64,000 nt of DNA from Zygnema cylindricum (taxonomy: Eukaryota > Streptophyta > Zygnematophyceae > Zygnematales > Zygnemataceae): NCBI GenBank assembly GCA_037447655.1, contig JBBHKE010001188.1:35261-99260 (forward strand). The letters are read 5' to 3'. Made by a program: the position numbers and the translations under genes. The number at the start of each line of letters is the position of its first letter. The stretch's first letter is position 1. The notes beneath the pieces are model-generated. The model saw only the letters and a list, made by a program, of their open reading frames with translations, ran no database searches and had not been told where the DNA came from. Shown here in pieces: positions 1 to 12,192 of this stretch.

Positions 1-290
1 GCTTTTATTTAAACATTGCGCATTTCGTCAGCCTTATAAAAAAAAACGAAGGGCACATATATAAAAAGAAACAGTTATGGTGCGCCGCTTAATACATACC
101 GGTATATATACTTTCTCAGGACGTAACCTGAGTGGTTTACCTAGCACCAATATAGAGTACTTAAATAAATTAGAGTAAACTTCGACTGTGAAAAAGTTCT
201 ATCACATAAATTAGAGTTCATTACTCTAATTGTTTTTTTTGGTTTTTTTACTCTAATTTTTTCATTACTCTAATTATGATTCGCGGTGTA
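1..290. repeat. MITE family 'CACCGCGAATC', right end, left end cut off by window
   Basis: The right terminus reads ATTCGCGGTG followed by TA. The same terminus, in either orientation, bounds the repeats at 21397-26272 and 59318-59858. About 200 bp next to the terminus, rich in TTAGAGTAA words, matches the start of the 21397 copy in inverted orientation and then diverges. No left terminus is visible, so the copy is truncated by the window edge or degenerate. Non-autonomous DNA transposon is an inference from the paired copies. Confidence 0.5.
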
Positions 291-1932
291 CTGTCCTTCA
301 CTGTACTGTACTGACCTGGAATTCTGTGAAATTTTGAATTTGTGAATGCGTCCGTACGGTGTCAGCACCGAGAAAAAAATCCGCACAGAAAAAAATTCCA
401 ATAGAGCCAAGGTGAGCAAATGACAGCCGCACGGCGTGCGTTAGTCGGTCGGCCTGACGCAAGTTGAGCGACAAGTGGAAACGTGCGGCTGAATTTTTTT
501 ACATAAAAATATACGGAAAGGACTTTCTTCATAAAATGCTCGTTTCGGGTCATAAAACTCTTTTGGCACCACGATCCATTTGGTGAGTCCAATGCAGGAC
601 TCTTTCATATATATGGCCATACATAATTCGCCGCGTGGTATTGACAAAGAAAAATATATACACGGGAAGCAAAAAAAAATATTCCGACTGCTTTACGCGT
701 TACAAATTTATTTTCGGGATCAAGTCCCAAATTTGATGTCGAAAATTCCTGTTTGCGACGGCTAGAAAAGTTTACTATACTTTCACGGGCAGCTTTAGCG
801 GATCCTGTATGTTCTTCCTTCTAAGATTTACACGCGCGGTTAAATAACTGGCCCGCCCGATTCCACGCGGCTATGCCAATCATTGAGCTTTGGCAGGTCG
901 CTTTGTTGGCGTCGTCCCGTGTTTCCAAAAGACTGTTTTATATGACCCCGAAACGAGCGTTTTACGCGGGACGAGCCCGAAGCGACCAATGGGCAGCGAC
1001 GCAAGCAGCTTGGAAAAAGTGTCGCTCCGGTGAAATTTCTCTTTAGGGTTTGTTAAAGAGGACCCGCAGCCGCAGGTCTTTAGCGATCCCTTCGCAAAAA
1101 AATAGTTGTTATGGTACAAAAGAAATGTTCTCATCGGATTCTCTGACAGGTCAGAAATACAGATCCCGAATCTTCTCTCTTACAGAAAATCTCGGACAGG
1201 ACAATGGGGAACGCTAAAATTTTTCTGTAAATTTTCATCATTTCTTGTCGTGTCACGCTATCAATGGGAGTTGAAAACCAGAATGATGTTGACTAAAAAC
1301 TGTACTAGCTACGGTACTGTACTTACCGTGAGATACAGCCAGATGCATCCGACCGTCCAGATTTACTTATTCGATTTTCTCTGAAAGATCGTACGGACTT
1401 GTCCATGCGTGTCCGACGCAAGTTATTTACCTGTCCGTACTTTCCGTAAATTTCTCCCGTTGAAATATTTTTGCTTTTTGGCAATCCGCCCTCCAAAGCT
1501 TTTCAAGCGAAGGACAGGACGACACTCGTATGATCGGACGGTCGCAGAGTCACGATCTGTCACATCAAGCCTAATAGGACAAACTTTGCGGGCGTAAATT
1601 CTCGACACGCTGCCGTCAATTTTGTCGTCTTTGACCAGCCAAAACCAGCTGTTAGTCGCTGGCATCCAAAGCCGCCATTTTCTTTGTCCTAAAGGGAGAT
1701 TCGGAAGGACAAATTAGATTTTAATTCAGAATACGCCACTGGCGTGACCGTACAGCACAGTGGGCGCTTCCAAATGTCGGTGCAGATCGTTGCTGTACTT
1801 TCTATAGTACATCCTTTGTCGGTTAGCCCTCTCCCCCCCCGCACTTAAATATGTCACTTTCGCTCGCTACGTCCAAAATAAGCGACCAGTGCCCTTCGTT
1901 GTCCTACGCCTTTGTCTTCTACTCAACTCCTA

Positions 1933-1940
<8 letters not shown>
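291..1940. other. Intergenic, no gene recognised
   Basis: Only short overlapping ORFs occur here, with no recognisable motif. The stretch is rich in GTAC and CGTACGG words, as is much of the non-coding DNA of the window. Its right part should contain upstream control sequence of the LysM gene at 2257. Confidence 0.5.
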
Positions 1941-1965
<25 letters not shown>

Positions 1966-2192
1966 GCTTCTCCCCCTATATAATTCTGCATGTCTCTCCC
2001 TCTCCTATATCGAGCTTTCCTATTTCCTTCTCCTCTCATTCTCTCCTACGCTTGGGCAATCTTCCCTCTCTACACCTGTCTTTCATTTTTTTCCTCCTCT
2101 CCTCTCACCCCCTCCCCACGCCTCTCCCTCCCTCCCTCCCTCCCTCCCTCCCTCCCTCCCTCCCTACCTCCCTCCCTCCCTCCCTCTTCTTC
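1941..2192. repeat. Pyrimidine-rich microsatellites upstream of LysM gene
   Basis: A (CT)n run covers 1941-1965 and a (CCCT)n run covers about 2125-2192, interrupted by CTACC. They lie 65-315 bp upstream of the LysM start codon, where plant core promoters and 5' UTRs often carry pyrimidine patches. A TATATAA-like string lies near 1976. The long serine/proline/leucine-rich ORFs read through here are artefacts of the repeat. Confidence 0.7.
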
Positions 2193-2256
2193 CTCCTTTC
2201 TTCCTCGTGGTGACTCGCCTCAGTTCGTTTTGCGTATTCCCCCCCCCCTCCCCAGC

Positions 2257-2654
2257 ATGTCGCTCCCCCTCGGCCTTCTCCCCCTCCTCGTTCTATCTCT
2301 CGCGGCGGTCCCCGCCTCCCTCGCCTCCCCCGCCTCCCTCGCCTCCGTCGGCTGCGGCCGGTCGTACCGCACGCTGCCCGGCGAGACGTGCGCCGCCGTG
2401 GCCCGGAAGCACGGCCTCGCGCTGGGCATCTTCGCCAGACTCAACCCGGGGGTCAAGTGCGGGGGGCAGATCAATGTACGGAGACGAGGGCTGGGGGGGG
2501 CACTAAGGTGCGGTGCGGTACGGTACGCCGCAATGCGCGGGGGGACGTAGCGAATGGTTCTCTTTTCTCGTTTCGTAGAGAAGTATGGGTGATAGGAGTA
2601 TTTTTTTTTTTTTTTTTTTCAGATTTTTCTCGGATGGGTTTGTTTCGCAAAGGC

Positions 2655-2694
<40 letters not shown>

Positions 2695-3810
2695 TGCTTT
2701 TTCTATCTCCGATTTTTTTAAACTTTTTTTTTTTTTGTCTTTTCCTATTTCGCGGCGCAGCCCCCGAGATTCGTGTGCGTGAAACCCGGAACTGGAAAAA
2801 TCAGCGTTACCGATGTCCCTAATTTGTCGTCTAGCGCTACTCTGGAACCTCGTCCTATCTCCTCCCTGCTGACGTGGCGGCCCTTCTGGGCCGCACGCCA
2901 GTCCGATTTTTCTGCCGAGGTGTCTTCCGTACCTCTCCACACGTGTGGCGCCGACCGTCACGTCGCCACGCAAGTCTCCCCGCGATTCTTGCAAGCTGCC
3001 CGTACGGCGGGGCTGGCGGTTTTGACGGACGGTCGTACATTCCGTTACACTCAACGGAACTGTTGGACAGAGAAAGACCTAAAGGCGTTTCAGCCCTTTG
3101 TGTCCGTCGGTGAGTAGTAGGGGTTTTTTTTCTTTTTTTCCTTAATTCTAGTCGTCATCGACCTCAATTTCTGTTTCGAAGTGCACGTCATGTTCTGACG
3201 TCAGCTTTCTTGTCGTATCTGTCCAGCTTCGTGCTCGTTTCCGCTGGGAGCCAAGCTGTTCGTGCCGGAACTGCACGACCGCAAAATGACAAACGACATG
3301 GTACGGTTTCATGTCCTTTTTTGGTCATATGGGGCATTTTTTGTTTTCTTTTTAAAGGAAATTGTATCGAATGAAATCTGTACGGAATTTTGGGAAGGAA
3401 AACTTGGGGGGAGCGGGGTGGGGGGAGGGGGGAGGAGGGGAGGAGGGAGGAGGGAGAAGGGAGGAGAGTGGGTTTTCTTCTAAGATTCAAAGAAGATCGT
3501 GTTAAAAAAATTAAAATTAAAGTGAATGGATGATATTTAACGAAATAAATAAAATATAATTGTATTGTTGCGCTGGGAAAAGTTCGACGAAACCATAGGA
3601 CCCGCCATCGCATTTCTATATTTTTTGTCGTGTTGTGCGCAGGTGCACAACGGATGCGTGCGAGTGGACGACACGTGTGAAGAGGGTGACGAGGCAGTCG
3701 TCGCGCAACTGGTGGGATTCGGAGAATCTCTGTCGGCAATTTGGCGGACGTGCGGGTCGAGAGTCCACGTCAGAGAGGCGCCTGCTTGCGTCATTCAGGC
3801 GTACGATTAA
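2257..3810 (+). CDS. Secreted LysM-domain protein, four exons
   Basis: The proposed model joins 2257-2475, 2761-3109, 3227-3300 and 3643-3810 (270 codons including TAA). All introns are GT-AG and phases agree. Residues 1 to about 28 form a leucine/alanine-rich signal peptide. LysM1 follows (CGRSY, LPGETCAAVA, LNPGVKCGGQIN), split by intron 1 and ending FVCVKPG. A second LysM-like unit spans exons 2-3 (NCWTEKDLKAFQPF, then SCSFPLGAKLFVPEL). Exon 4 has a weaker cysteine-containing unit (GCVRVDDTCEE to CGSRVHVREAPACV). LysM proteins bind chitin or peptidoglycan oligosaccharides, and plant secreted or GPI-anchored forms act in microbe sensing. No kinase domain or membrane segment follows. Exon 2 has a poorly conserved middle and might hide another intron. 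The ATG at 2257 was chosen because the signal peptide starts there. Confidence 0.62.
2476..2760 (+). other. Intron 1 of LysM gene with long poly(T) tracts
   Basis: The donor is AAT|GTACGG and the acceptor GCGGCGCAG|CCC. Inside lie a 19-nt T run (2601-2619), a T run of about 36 nt (2658-2693) and a shorter T run near 2720. The homopolymers sit between two halves of one LysM domain, which supports an intron. Confidence 0.6.
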
Positions 3811-4911
3811 ACGTCGCGTGACGTCTCGTCACGTCACAAAATTCGTCACGTCACGAAATCGCGACGTTTCAGGGTTGCGTGACGTGACAGGCATCGTTTT
3901 TGACAGAGGGGGAGGACGAGATTTTGGCGACATCGATTCCTTTCCGTTTCTTCCCCGAGTAGACAGGATATGGTGTGGAAAATTAGTACTTTTGGCGGAT
4001 GAAATAAGCTAGTTTATACAGTTTTCTTATTTTTTTTAGGTTTGTAAATAAGCAAAATAGGAATAGTTGTAGTCATAAATATATATAAATAATTATGTAT
4101 TGTGTATATACATTATAGCAAGGTTTTCCTCCCTTATACACCATAAATATTGTAGATTTCTTACCCCTGCCCCCCCTTTCCCTTTTCACAGGACAAGTTT
4201 TTTGAAACTGGGCGTAGGAGGGGTAAATAGTGTTTTGAAGGCAAAAATCTCCTTGAAAAAAAAACGGCAAGGAAAAATATGAAAAAAACGAAAGTCAAAA
4301 AAGAAAAATGGACGAGGAAAAAGTAATAGTTTTAGAATTGGGAGGAAAAAATGAAAATTGGAAATGAAAGCTTTCAAAAATCTTTCAAAAATACAATTGT
4401 AACTTTTATCCAAGTTTATAAAATACTTGGAAAAGACAAAAAAAATCCCATTTTTATACAAATATGGATTTCTCACCTTCTCTTTTTTTTTAATAACTAT
4501 ACACCTTGTAGGTGAGCTCCTCTCATTGTTTACGGCTGAAACTAAAATAGTGTGGTTGTGTTCGCTGATGTGAATAAAATGAAAGGGAGAGAGATTTTGT
4601 GGAAAGAGAAAGAAAAGAAGAGTCGAGGGGATGAAAAGGTAGCGAAATGGGAGGACAAATAGGAGCAAGAGGGAGGAAAGGAGGACTCAACCTTGTTCAG
4701 TACGAAAAAACAAATTTAAGAAGACTGCTCAAAAAAAATAGCCAAAGGTACAAAATGATGATTGGATAGAAAAAAGACGAATATGTCAACTGTGAAAAGA
4801 AACATACCAATAATAGGTAAATAATAGGGCACAAAATTTATGGGCCTGATTTTCATTACTTTTTTAATTTTTTTTTACTTCTCAAAAATATAAATAAAAG
4901 TATCGATATGG

Positions 4912-4942
<31 letters not shown>

Positions 4943-5329
4943 TTCGTCATTGTACCTCAAATATACCTCAAGTAAATGATTATGTACGAATGCATGTGTT
5001 TGTGTTTGTATGTGTGCGTGTATTTATACATATGTACATCAGTATTTTTTGTGCAGTTTTGTTCATAAATGTAGGTACGTCCTTCAAGGTAAAAGGAGGA
5101 AGTAGCTAATTTTTTTCCTCCCTCTCTCCCTCTCCCCCTCTCTCTCTCCCTCTCCCCCTCTCTCTCTCCCTCTATTGAAAGTGAGGCTAAAAGGCCAAAT
5201 ATAGAGAAACACAAGAGATTGAGGCTAAAAATAAAAAAGAAAGGAAGAAAGAAACAATTTAACATAGATAGGTACAAATAAGAAAGTACACTGCTAAAAT
5301 AAAATACTAGACTCAAAACTTAGTGTTGA
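3811..5329. other. Intergenic / 3' flank of LysM gene, AT-rich
   Basis: Just after the LysM stop codon, 3813-3893 carries several CGTCAC/GTGACG words in both orientations. The rest is AT-rich, with an A run at about 4912-4939 and a CT-rich microsatellite at about 5120-5175. I recognise no coding sequence. Confidence 0.5.
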
Positions 5330-5741
5330 GGACTAAAACCAAAATAAATAGAGGTGAATTTAGACATAAGTTCAATAGGAAATTGTAATACCCTCCTTTT
5401 GACAAAAGCATGTTTAGGTGTACAAAGGTATCGTTGAAACAATGGGCAGGGAGAGGCTTGGTGAGAAAACCCGCAAGTTGGTAAGTTGTGGCACAATTGG
5501 AGAGAATAACAGTGACGTATACAAGTTTGAATCAAATGACGTGAAATTGATTGCCAATGTGTTTACTGCGTGTGTGATGAATAGGATTTTTTATGAAAGT
5601 TAAGGCACCTTGGAGTCACAAAAAAATAGGAGTGAGAGAATATTGGGGACAAGAGAGATTGGCAAGGAGAGGAAGTAAGCAAATGAGCGTTTTATTCGCC
5701 GAGGCTCCAAACATATACCCAGCTTCTGTGGACAGGGGGCA
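5330..5741 (-). pseudogene. Ty1/copia RNase H C-terminal relic, separate lineage
   Basis: Read on the minus strand in shifting frames, this encodes the C-terminal end of a copia polyprotein. A KNPIHHTRSKHI block resembles the usual NP-x-H-x-R-(T/S)-K-HI signature, and a QLAGFLTKPLP block resembles QLADxxTKPL. Stops and frameshifts break it. The motifs differ from those of elements A-G (KAKHMDI, MVADMMTKPVP), so this is another, older copia lineage. It ends next to the left end of element A. Confidence 0.6.
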
Positions 5742-5746
5742 ACTAA

Positions 5747-6718
5747 TGTTGAAAAATGTATTTTTATCTTCTATCTCTTTAGTCTATGGTCTTACTACAA
5801 CCCTCATATTGTCGTAGTCACTGAGGATTAGCACGTAGCCATGGCTGCCGAAGGCAGACAGAGAGAAAGGCTAAGTGAATAGAAGAGACATCCCTATGCA
5901 AAAGATAAAGTCGAGTCTAAGATTTGATGCTGTGACCTTCCAAATGATCGCCGTACAGCGTAGCCGTCCCCCTTATTCGGTAGATCTTGATGAAGCGTTA
6001 CGTATATGGGGCTCGACATTTATTTAAACTTTGACAACACGATATGTTTCATTTAACAGCTTACGGGACAAATTGAACATGGAAAATGGACCGGACAGCA
6101 CGAAATCCGGACGGCACGGCATTTACGAAACGACATTTCATTTCAACGAACGAAATCAAATGTCAATCTCAGATCAAACACCTCATCGTGGAGCCGATGT
6201 ACTAGAGTAGACATTTGGCGGTTTGCGGAGCTAATGTCGGCGGGTGACACGTGGCAGGCCATGAGTGGACATCAGATTTTGAGGGAGGAGCAACTATGGC
6301 TTAGGAACTGACGGGCGTCAGCGGGACGGCCATGCCGTAGCATGGCCGTACAAGAAGTACAGTGGCACATGTACCTTCTTTTACCTTATAGTCTTCTGAT
6401 TGGTCAGGTACACTAGTAGTAGGGGGTTTAGAGAGGGAGTTTAGGACTTAGACATTTTGAGGCACCTCTCTTTGAGAAACCTTTTGTATTTATAGGCCAT
6501 ATTTGGCCAGCTATAACTTAATGCTCAGGGGAGAAAATTCACTGATTCTTTTTACGTTTAACTCAAGGGAGTCGGGCCTTCACAAGGGTGAAGGTGGTCA
6601 GAATATTTACGTGCCAGGGCGTCACTTATTCAGTGGGAAAATCAAACAGGCAAATATTATCCTAGAGGCTTCATATAAGCCGGACATTCTGTGGGCCAAT
6701 GAACATCACGCAATAACA
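5747..6718 (+). repeat. Element A 5' LTR
   Basis: It starts TGTTGAAAAA and ends ATAACA directly before the primer site. It shares with its relatives the antisense B-box-like word (5920-5930), the GAGCCATGG-type block, a tandem stem-loop pair (6561-6594) and a TATA-like GTATTTATAGG. The gag ATG (6699) lies in its last 20 nt. Confidence 0.88.
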
Positions 6719-9700
6719 CGTTATGGGCCCACCCTCTAAGATGCCCATTTTCAATTGAACGGGTTTCATATACTGGGGAACCATGATGAGGGGTGAATTG
6801 TTTGAAAAACGGCTATAGGGCATTGTGAGTGGTCGTGTGCCGCGGCCAACTGCAAAATTGGCAGTTCCACCTGGGTTTGGAGGATCTCGATTCACACGAG
6901 GATCTGCAGAGGCAGAGGTGGTAGAAGATCATGGAGATAGCATCGTGTTAGACAAAAGGAAGGAGAAGAGAAAGAAGAAACTCACACCAATAGGTAGTAG
7001 ATCGGTACCGGTAGTGGATGTAAAAAAAACAGAGGCAAATGATACTAAAATCTGGGATTTCAACAACACTGTGGCAACTCATTTAATTCTCGAGCGTCTC
7101 ACTCAAGTAGTTGCTACACCTCACCTTCATGTGGACAAGGTGGCCGAGTTGTGGGAGGCTCTTGTCAACATTTACAAGAGTGGTACGATTCAACAGTAAA
7201 AGCTCAACAGCAAAAGCTGGCAGATCAAAAGGTACAAGTATATGTTTACAAAGGAGGAAAGATGTTAGACTTTTGTAATGACTTGGTCGAGTTATTTATG
7301 GAGTTGGAGAGTGCAAGGAAAAGGGAGACCGAGAAAGAGAAGGTGAATACTTTGTTAATGAAAGCTCTAGATGATTATGAAATCATTGTTAACATGGTTC
7401 AAGATTTGTCATCACATCGATGGATCTGAAACTCCTTTTTCAGGATGATTTTAGTTCGGGAAAGTACAATTGAGATTCGCAGAAGAGGGAAGAGTGTTCA
7501 AGCATTGGCTGTTGGAACTAACTAGGGGGATAAGGATTTCAAGAAACCTTATGGCAACTTTAATGGAGGAGGAAAAGGAAACCAATCGACGAATTTGGAT
7601 CAAGGCCTTCGAAGGGGCTTTGTCACTTTTGTAAGAAGCCAAGACATTATATAGCGAAGTGTACTAAACCCACGTAGCTGACATTTAACGAGGGGCACAT
7701 TGGTAAATCAGCCACAAGAAAGAAAAAAGCATTTGTGGCTACACAAGTCATAAGAGATGATTCTGATAAGGAAGATGGAGAACTCCTCAACGAGAAGCTG
7801 GAGGTGAAAGTTGAGCCGAAGATTCCAAAGAGAAAAAAATGTGCTTTTGGTGGAGTTGAAAAATCTCCTGAAGAAAGGTGGATTAGTGATTCAGGTGCCT
7901 CTATGCATATGTGTAGAGAAAAACATTTGTTTACCAAAATGAAAAAGATCCATATTGTAGATATAGAGTATGGGGATAGGAGAATAGTAACCACTAGTTT
8001 AGTGGGATCCGTGGATGTGAAAGTCTTAGTAGATGGTAAGACATCCATAATCACTTTCTGTGATGTTTTTTTTATTCCAGAGTTGAACAAAAAATTTATC
8101 TCTACGTCGGTCTTAGATGATAAGGGTTTTGATAGTAGTACTAAGAAATGAGTCTTTATTGCTAGCTATGAAAATAAAGTGTATTTCACAGTTGAAAAGG
8201 GTAGCCAAAGAATGTTTAGGCTAAATTTGAGTAATGGAAAGACAAGAGTTTACTATATCGGTGTAAGTGATATGATGATGTGGCATAAAAGATTAGGACA
8301 TGTGCATCTAGATAGAATGAAAGAAATGAAAAAAAATGAGTGTAGTTGACGGAATACATTTTGGAGATAACGAGACCTTCGATGATTGTAGTGGATGTGC
8401 TCAAGGTAAGGCCCACAGATTGCCTTTCCCAAAAACCACAACATGTAAAGGTGAAAAGGTCCTACGTCTAGTTCATACAGACATACCGGGACCGGCCAAA
8501 GTGCCATTAGTTGGAGGGAAAAGATTTATGCTTACTTTCACTGATGATTGGTTTAGATACTTTAGAGTCTATTTCTTGAAAAACAAATCTGAGGCTTCAA
8601 CTTATTTTAAAGAGTATAAAGCATGGAAACAGAAGCTTCATGAGAAACCTATAAAGAGAGTGAGGAGTGATAATGGGGGGGGGGGGAATACACCTCTAAT
8701 GAGCTTGAGGATTTTTTGAAAGAGGAAGGGGTTTAACACCAAAAGATTGTTCCAAAGAACCCAGAACAAAACAGTGTAGCCGAGAGACTAAATCGGACAT
8801 TAAGTGATAGTGCCCATAGTATGTTATCAAATAAAAAAATAAGAAAGCTTTTGGGCAGAAACTATGAATTGTGCTAATTATCTTAAAAAATAGAGTCCAT
8901 ACCTCGCCAGTAAAAGGACAAGCACCTTATGAAAGATGGACCAAGAGAAAACCAAATATTTCACACTTAAAGGTGTTCGGAAGTCATGTGTTTAGTCTAA
9001 ACACAGAAAAAACTGATTGGAAGTTAGATGCAATGGGAAATCCGCGATACCCACTTGGATATGATGAAAATGTAAAGGGATATAGAGTTTATGATCTCGG
9101 AATAGAAGATATTATTCTAGTAAAACACTTGGCAGTCATGGATGAGGGAAAGTCCATAGACCCATTTAAATACACTAAACCGGTTAGAATTAGAATTGAA
9201 TCCGAAAATGAGTTAGATTCACATTCTTCTAACCAACTTCGGTTCAGTCTGACCTTGCAGTGGAAGAGAAAAATCTCACCGAGGGTGACCCTCTCTTGGA
9301 GTTACATCTTCCGGTTCAAACCGAGTAAGAGAACGAGGAAAGATCGGAAATGGATGATGAACGTCCGGAGATGGACTCCAAGGATAGGGGAGAAGATATA
9401 GTCATTCGGAGAAATCCGAGATTACCCTCCATTCAAGCATCAGATTATTAAGGAGGAAGGAGAAGCAACAAGAGACTTCAAGAGAGACAAGTGAACAACA
9501 TGGTAACTAAGCTGTCACATTTGAGCGAACCCCAGAGTTTCTCGGAAGCAATTGATAGTCGGAAACGTAGTAGATGGATGACAACCATTAATGATAAGAT
9601 GGCTTCCATTATGGAAGCAAAAAAATGGAAGTTGGTGGATTCTCCTCCGGACAGAAAGCCGATAGGAACCAAGTGGGTATTTAAGTTGAAATTCAATCCG

Positions 9701-11088
9701 GATAACACTTGAGAGCAATACAAGGCCAGATAAGTGGCAAAGGGGTTCACAGAGAAAGAGGGAATCAATTATGAGGAGACCTTCGTTGCGGTTGTTAGAT
9801 TTCCCTCCGAACGGATTCTACAAGCACCGAAAAACATGGAAGTGCACCAAATGGACATCAAAGCCGCTTTCTTACACGGAAAATTAGAAGAAAAGATCTT
9901 CATGCGACAAACAGAAGGAGTTATAGAGAAAAGAGAAGAAAGTAAAGTGTGTAGATAGATAAAGTCTTTTTATGGACTAACGCAGGTTCCACGTCAATGG
10001 AACAAGAAGCTGGACGAGTTTTTGCCAAGTTTCGGATGTATCCGAATCAGTTTGGAAAATTCTATCTATCTATTTGAAGACAAGAAGGTATAATTTTCAT
10101 TGTCATCTATGTTGATGATTTGCTTGTTTGAGTAAATCAATGGAGAAAATTAATGGAAAGTAAAAGGATATAAAGAGTAGATTTGAAATGAAGGACTTGG
10201 GAGAGGCAAAATACATTTTGGGAATTCAGATAGAGAGGGATAGAGAGAAGAAAACAATTAGTTTGTCTCAAAAGAAAGCAATAGGAAATATGCTTGAAAA
10301 ATTTCAGATGGTTAAAGCAAATAGTTGTACGACTCCAATGGATTTAAATAAGGGAAATGAGGGGAGCTCAAAAGGGGGAGTTTTGATTTGGATAATGAGT
10401 TAAGACCAAAAGAAAGCGAGTTTATACAAACAATTACGTACAGACAGGTTGTAGGTAGTTTGATCTATTTTATAAACTGTTCTTGTCCGATATAGCAGCA
10501 GCACTAGGGATATTAACAAGGAGTCTGAATGATCCTAGGAAGAAAGATTAGGAAGCGGCCAAGAGAGTCATGCGATACTTGATAGGAACGAGAGATCTAT
10601 GGTTGCTTTTGGGAGGGGATAATACTGTCATCACCACTTGAAGTTATGCCAGATATGGGGATGCTCCAATGAGGAGGTGTACTTTTAGGTATGTGTTGTA
10701 TGTTGGGAATGGGGCTTGCTGTTGGAGCAACAAACGACAAAGGGTGATTGCTCAGTCCACCATAGGGGCTGCGTATATGGCCTTTTGTTTAGCTGTGATA
10801 AAATTAATGTGGGTGAAATCTTTGCTTCGATAACTTGGATATATGAAGAATGGAGTGCAAAGGATATTTTGTGATAATCAAGTTGCAATTACAATTGCAA
10901 CAAACCCAAAGCATCACTTTAAAGCAAAGCATATGGATATCCGATCGAGCTTTGTTAGAGAGAAGGTTCAGAATAAAATAATTAGTTTACAATATAGATC
11001 GGATGGAGAAATGATAGCAGATATGATGACTAAGCCGGTTCCCTCTCCCAAATTGATATTTTGTAGAGAGAAGTGTGGACGAAAGTAA
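6699..11088 (+). pseudogene. Element A gag-pol, heavily mutated
   Basis: Fragments occur in the expected order. These are gag (about 6825-7430), protease (SDSGASMHM near 7890), GAG-pre-integrase (MWHKRLGHVHLDRM near 8280), integrase (LVHTDIPGP, RSDNGG near 8660-8690, with a run of nine G that shifts frame), reverse transcriptase (KWVFKLKFNPDNT near 9670, VDD near 10110) and RNase H (CDNQVAI, KAKHMDI near 10870-10940). The gag start lies in the LTR but is followed within five codons by a stop. More than ten stops or frameshifts exclude function. Confidence 0.85.
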
Positions 11089-11113
11089 AAGATAGATTAG
11101 AAAATAAGGGTAG

Positions 11114-11179
11114 TGTTAAAAAAAGGTTTTTTAGCTTCTATCTCTTAAGTCTATGGTCTTACTACAACCCTCATACTTG
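11114..11179 (+). repeat. Element A 3' LTR, left fragment
   Basis: It begins TGTTAAAAAAAGG after an AATAAGGGTAG polypurine tract and matches the first 66 bp of the 5' LTR at 5747. It stops at the ACTTG target duplication of element B. Confidence 0.88.
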
Positions 11180-12179
11180 TGCAATTCAATGTCCTCCATC
11201 AGACTATAGAATTCAGGAAGCCTCTAGATAGCTTTTAGCTAACCCACTTCACGGCACATCCAATGCTGCCCAAGACGGCAAACTGACAATATGACAGCAC
11301 CCTTCTGCAGCTTAGACTCCCTTGAGTCTGTAGCAAAAAGAATCACTGAAAACAGCCAACCACCCGATAAGTTATGAGGTGGCAAAAATGCCAATTTATA
11401 TGACTCTCAAAGAGAGAGAGGTATACCCAAAAATATGCTAATCCTAATCCCTCTCACAATCCCTATCTACTAAAGAACAAACCAATCAAATAACTGTATG
11501 GTATAGAAAGGTATTACGACCGATGTCTTTTCTGTACGGCCTGTGTACGACAAGGCCACTGAGTGGACATGTGTCAATTTTCCACTTGTCCGTATGGTCC
11601 TCGGAATTCTCGCGACCAAATGTTATCCCTCCACGTGACGCCAAGTCATGCCACGTCAGAAAACGCCAAAGTGACCATTTCGAGATCTTGGCGTCGACAT
11701 ATGCCGTTGGATTAAATCCAACATTGAATAACAACGGTCGAAACAAATGTCCGATTCATTTGTTTTGTGCGGGATCACGTTCGCACGCTATTTTAACTCG
11801 TTATATGTTATTTCATTTATAATTCACTTAATTGGTTTCAAATTCCCCTCATAGTTTAAGTATTTATCAAACCCTATATATCCTAACGAACTTCTACGAT
11901 AGACCAGTTAGAGTTGACGGCTACATCGCGCTCTGCCGGTCGGAGGTTCGAGTCTTGCCAGACTCAACCTTTTTGTTGAGAGTGACGTATGTCACTCTTC
12001 AGTCCTGCCTGTGGAGCTAAGGCAGCCATGGCTCAACCACCCTCTATATCGTTCAGTGACTACATCAAGTATGGTGGCTGGAGAGAGGAGGTGGAAGCAA
12101 GTTGTCTGCCCTTTTCTTTTCGTATTGTACTGATTTATTTAGACCTAGAAAATACGATTTAAAATTAGTAATTTCAACA
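11180..12179 (-). repeat. Element B 3' LTR
   Basis: It ends TGTTGAAATT...TTGCA in element orientation. On the window plus strand (antisense to B) it has an A-box-like TAGACCAGTTAGAG (11900-11913), a B-box GGTTCGAGTCT (11945-11955) and a T5 run (11970-11974). Confidence 0.9.
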
Positions 12180-12192
12180 CTCTTCTTATTTT

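Noticed and set aside
1851-2550. Long proline/serine/leucine-rich ORFs before the LysM start
   Set aside because: They arise from CT and CCCT microsatellites, and open frames exist on several frames at once. Only the frame from 2257 shows signal peptide plus LysM.
2388-3054. Phe- and Lys-rich ORFs across 2585-2750
   Set aside because: They translate the intronic poly(T) tracts of the LysM gene.
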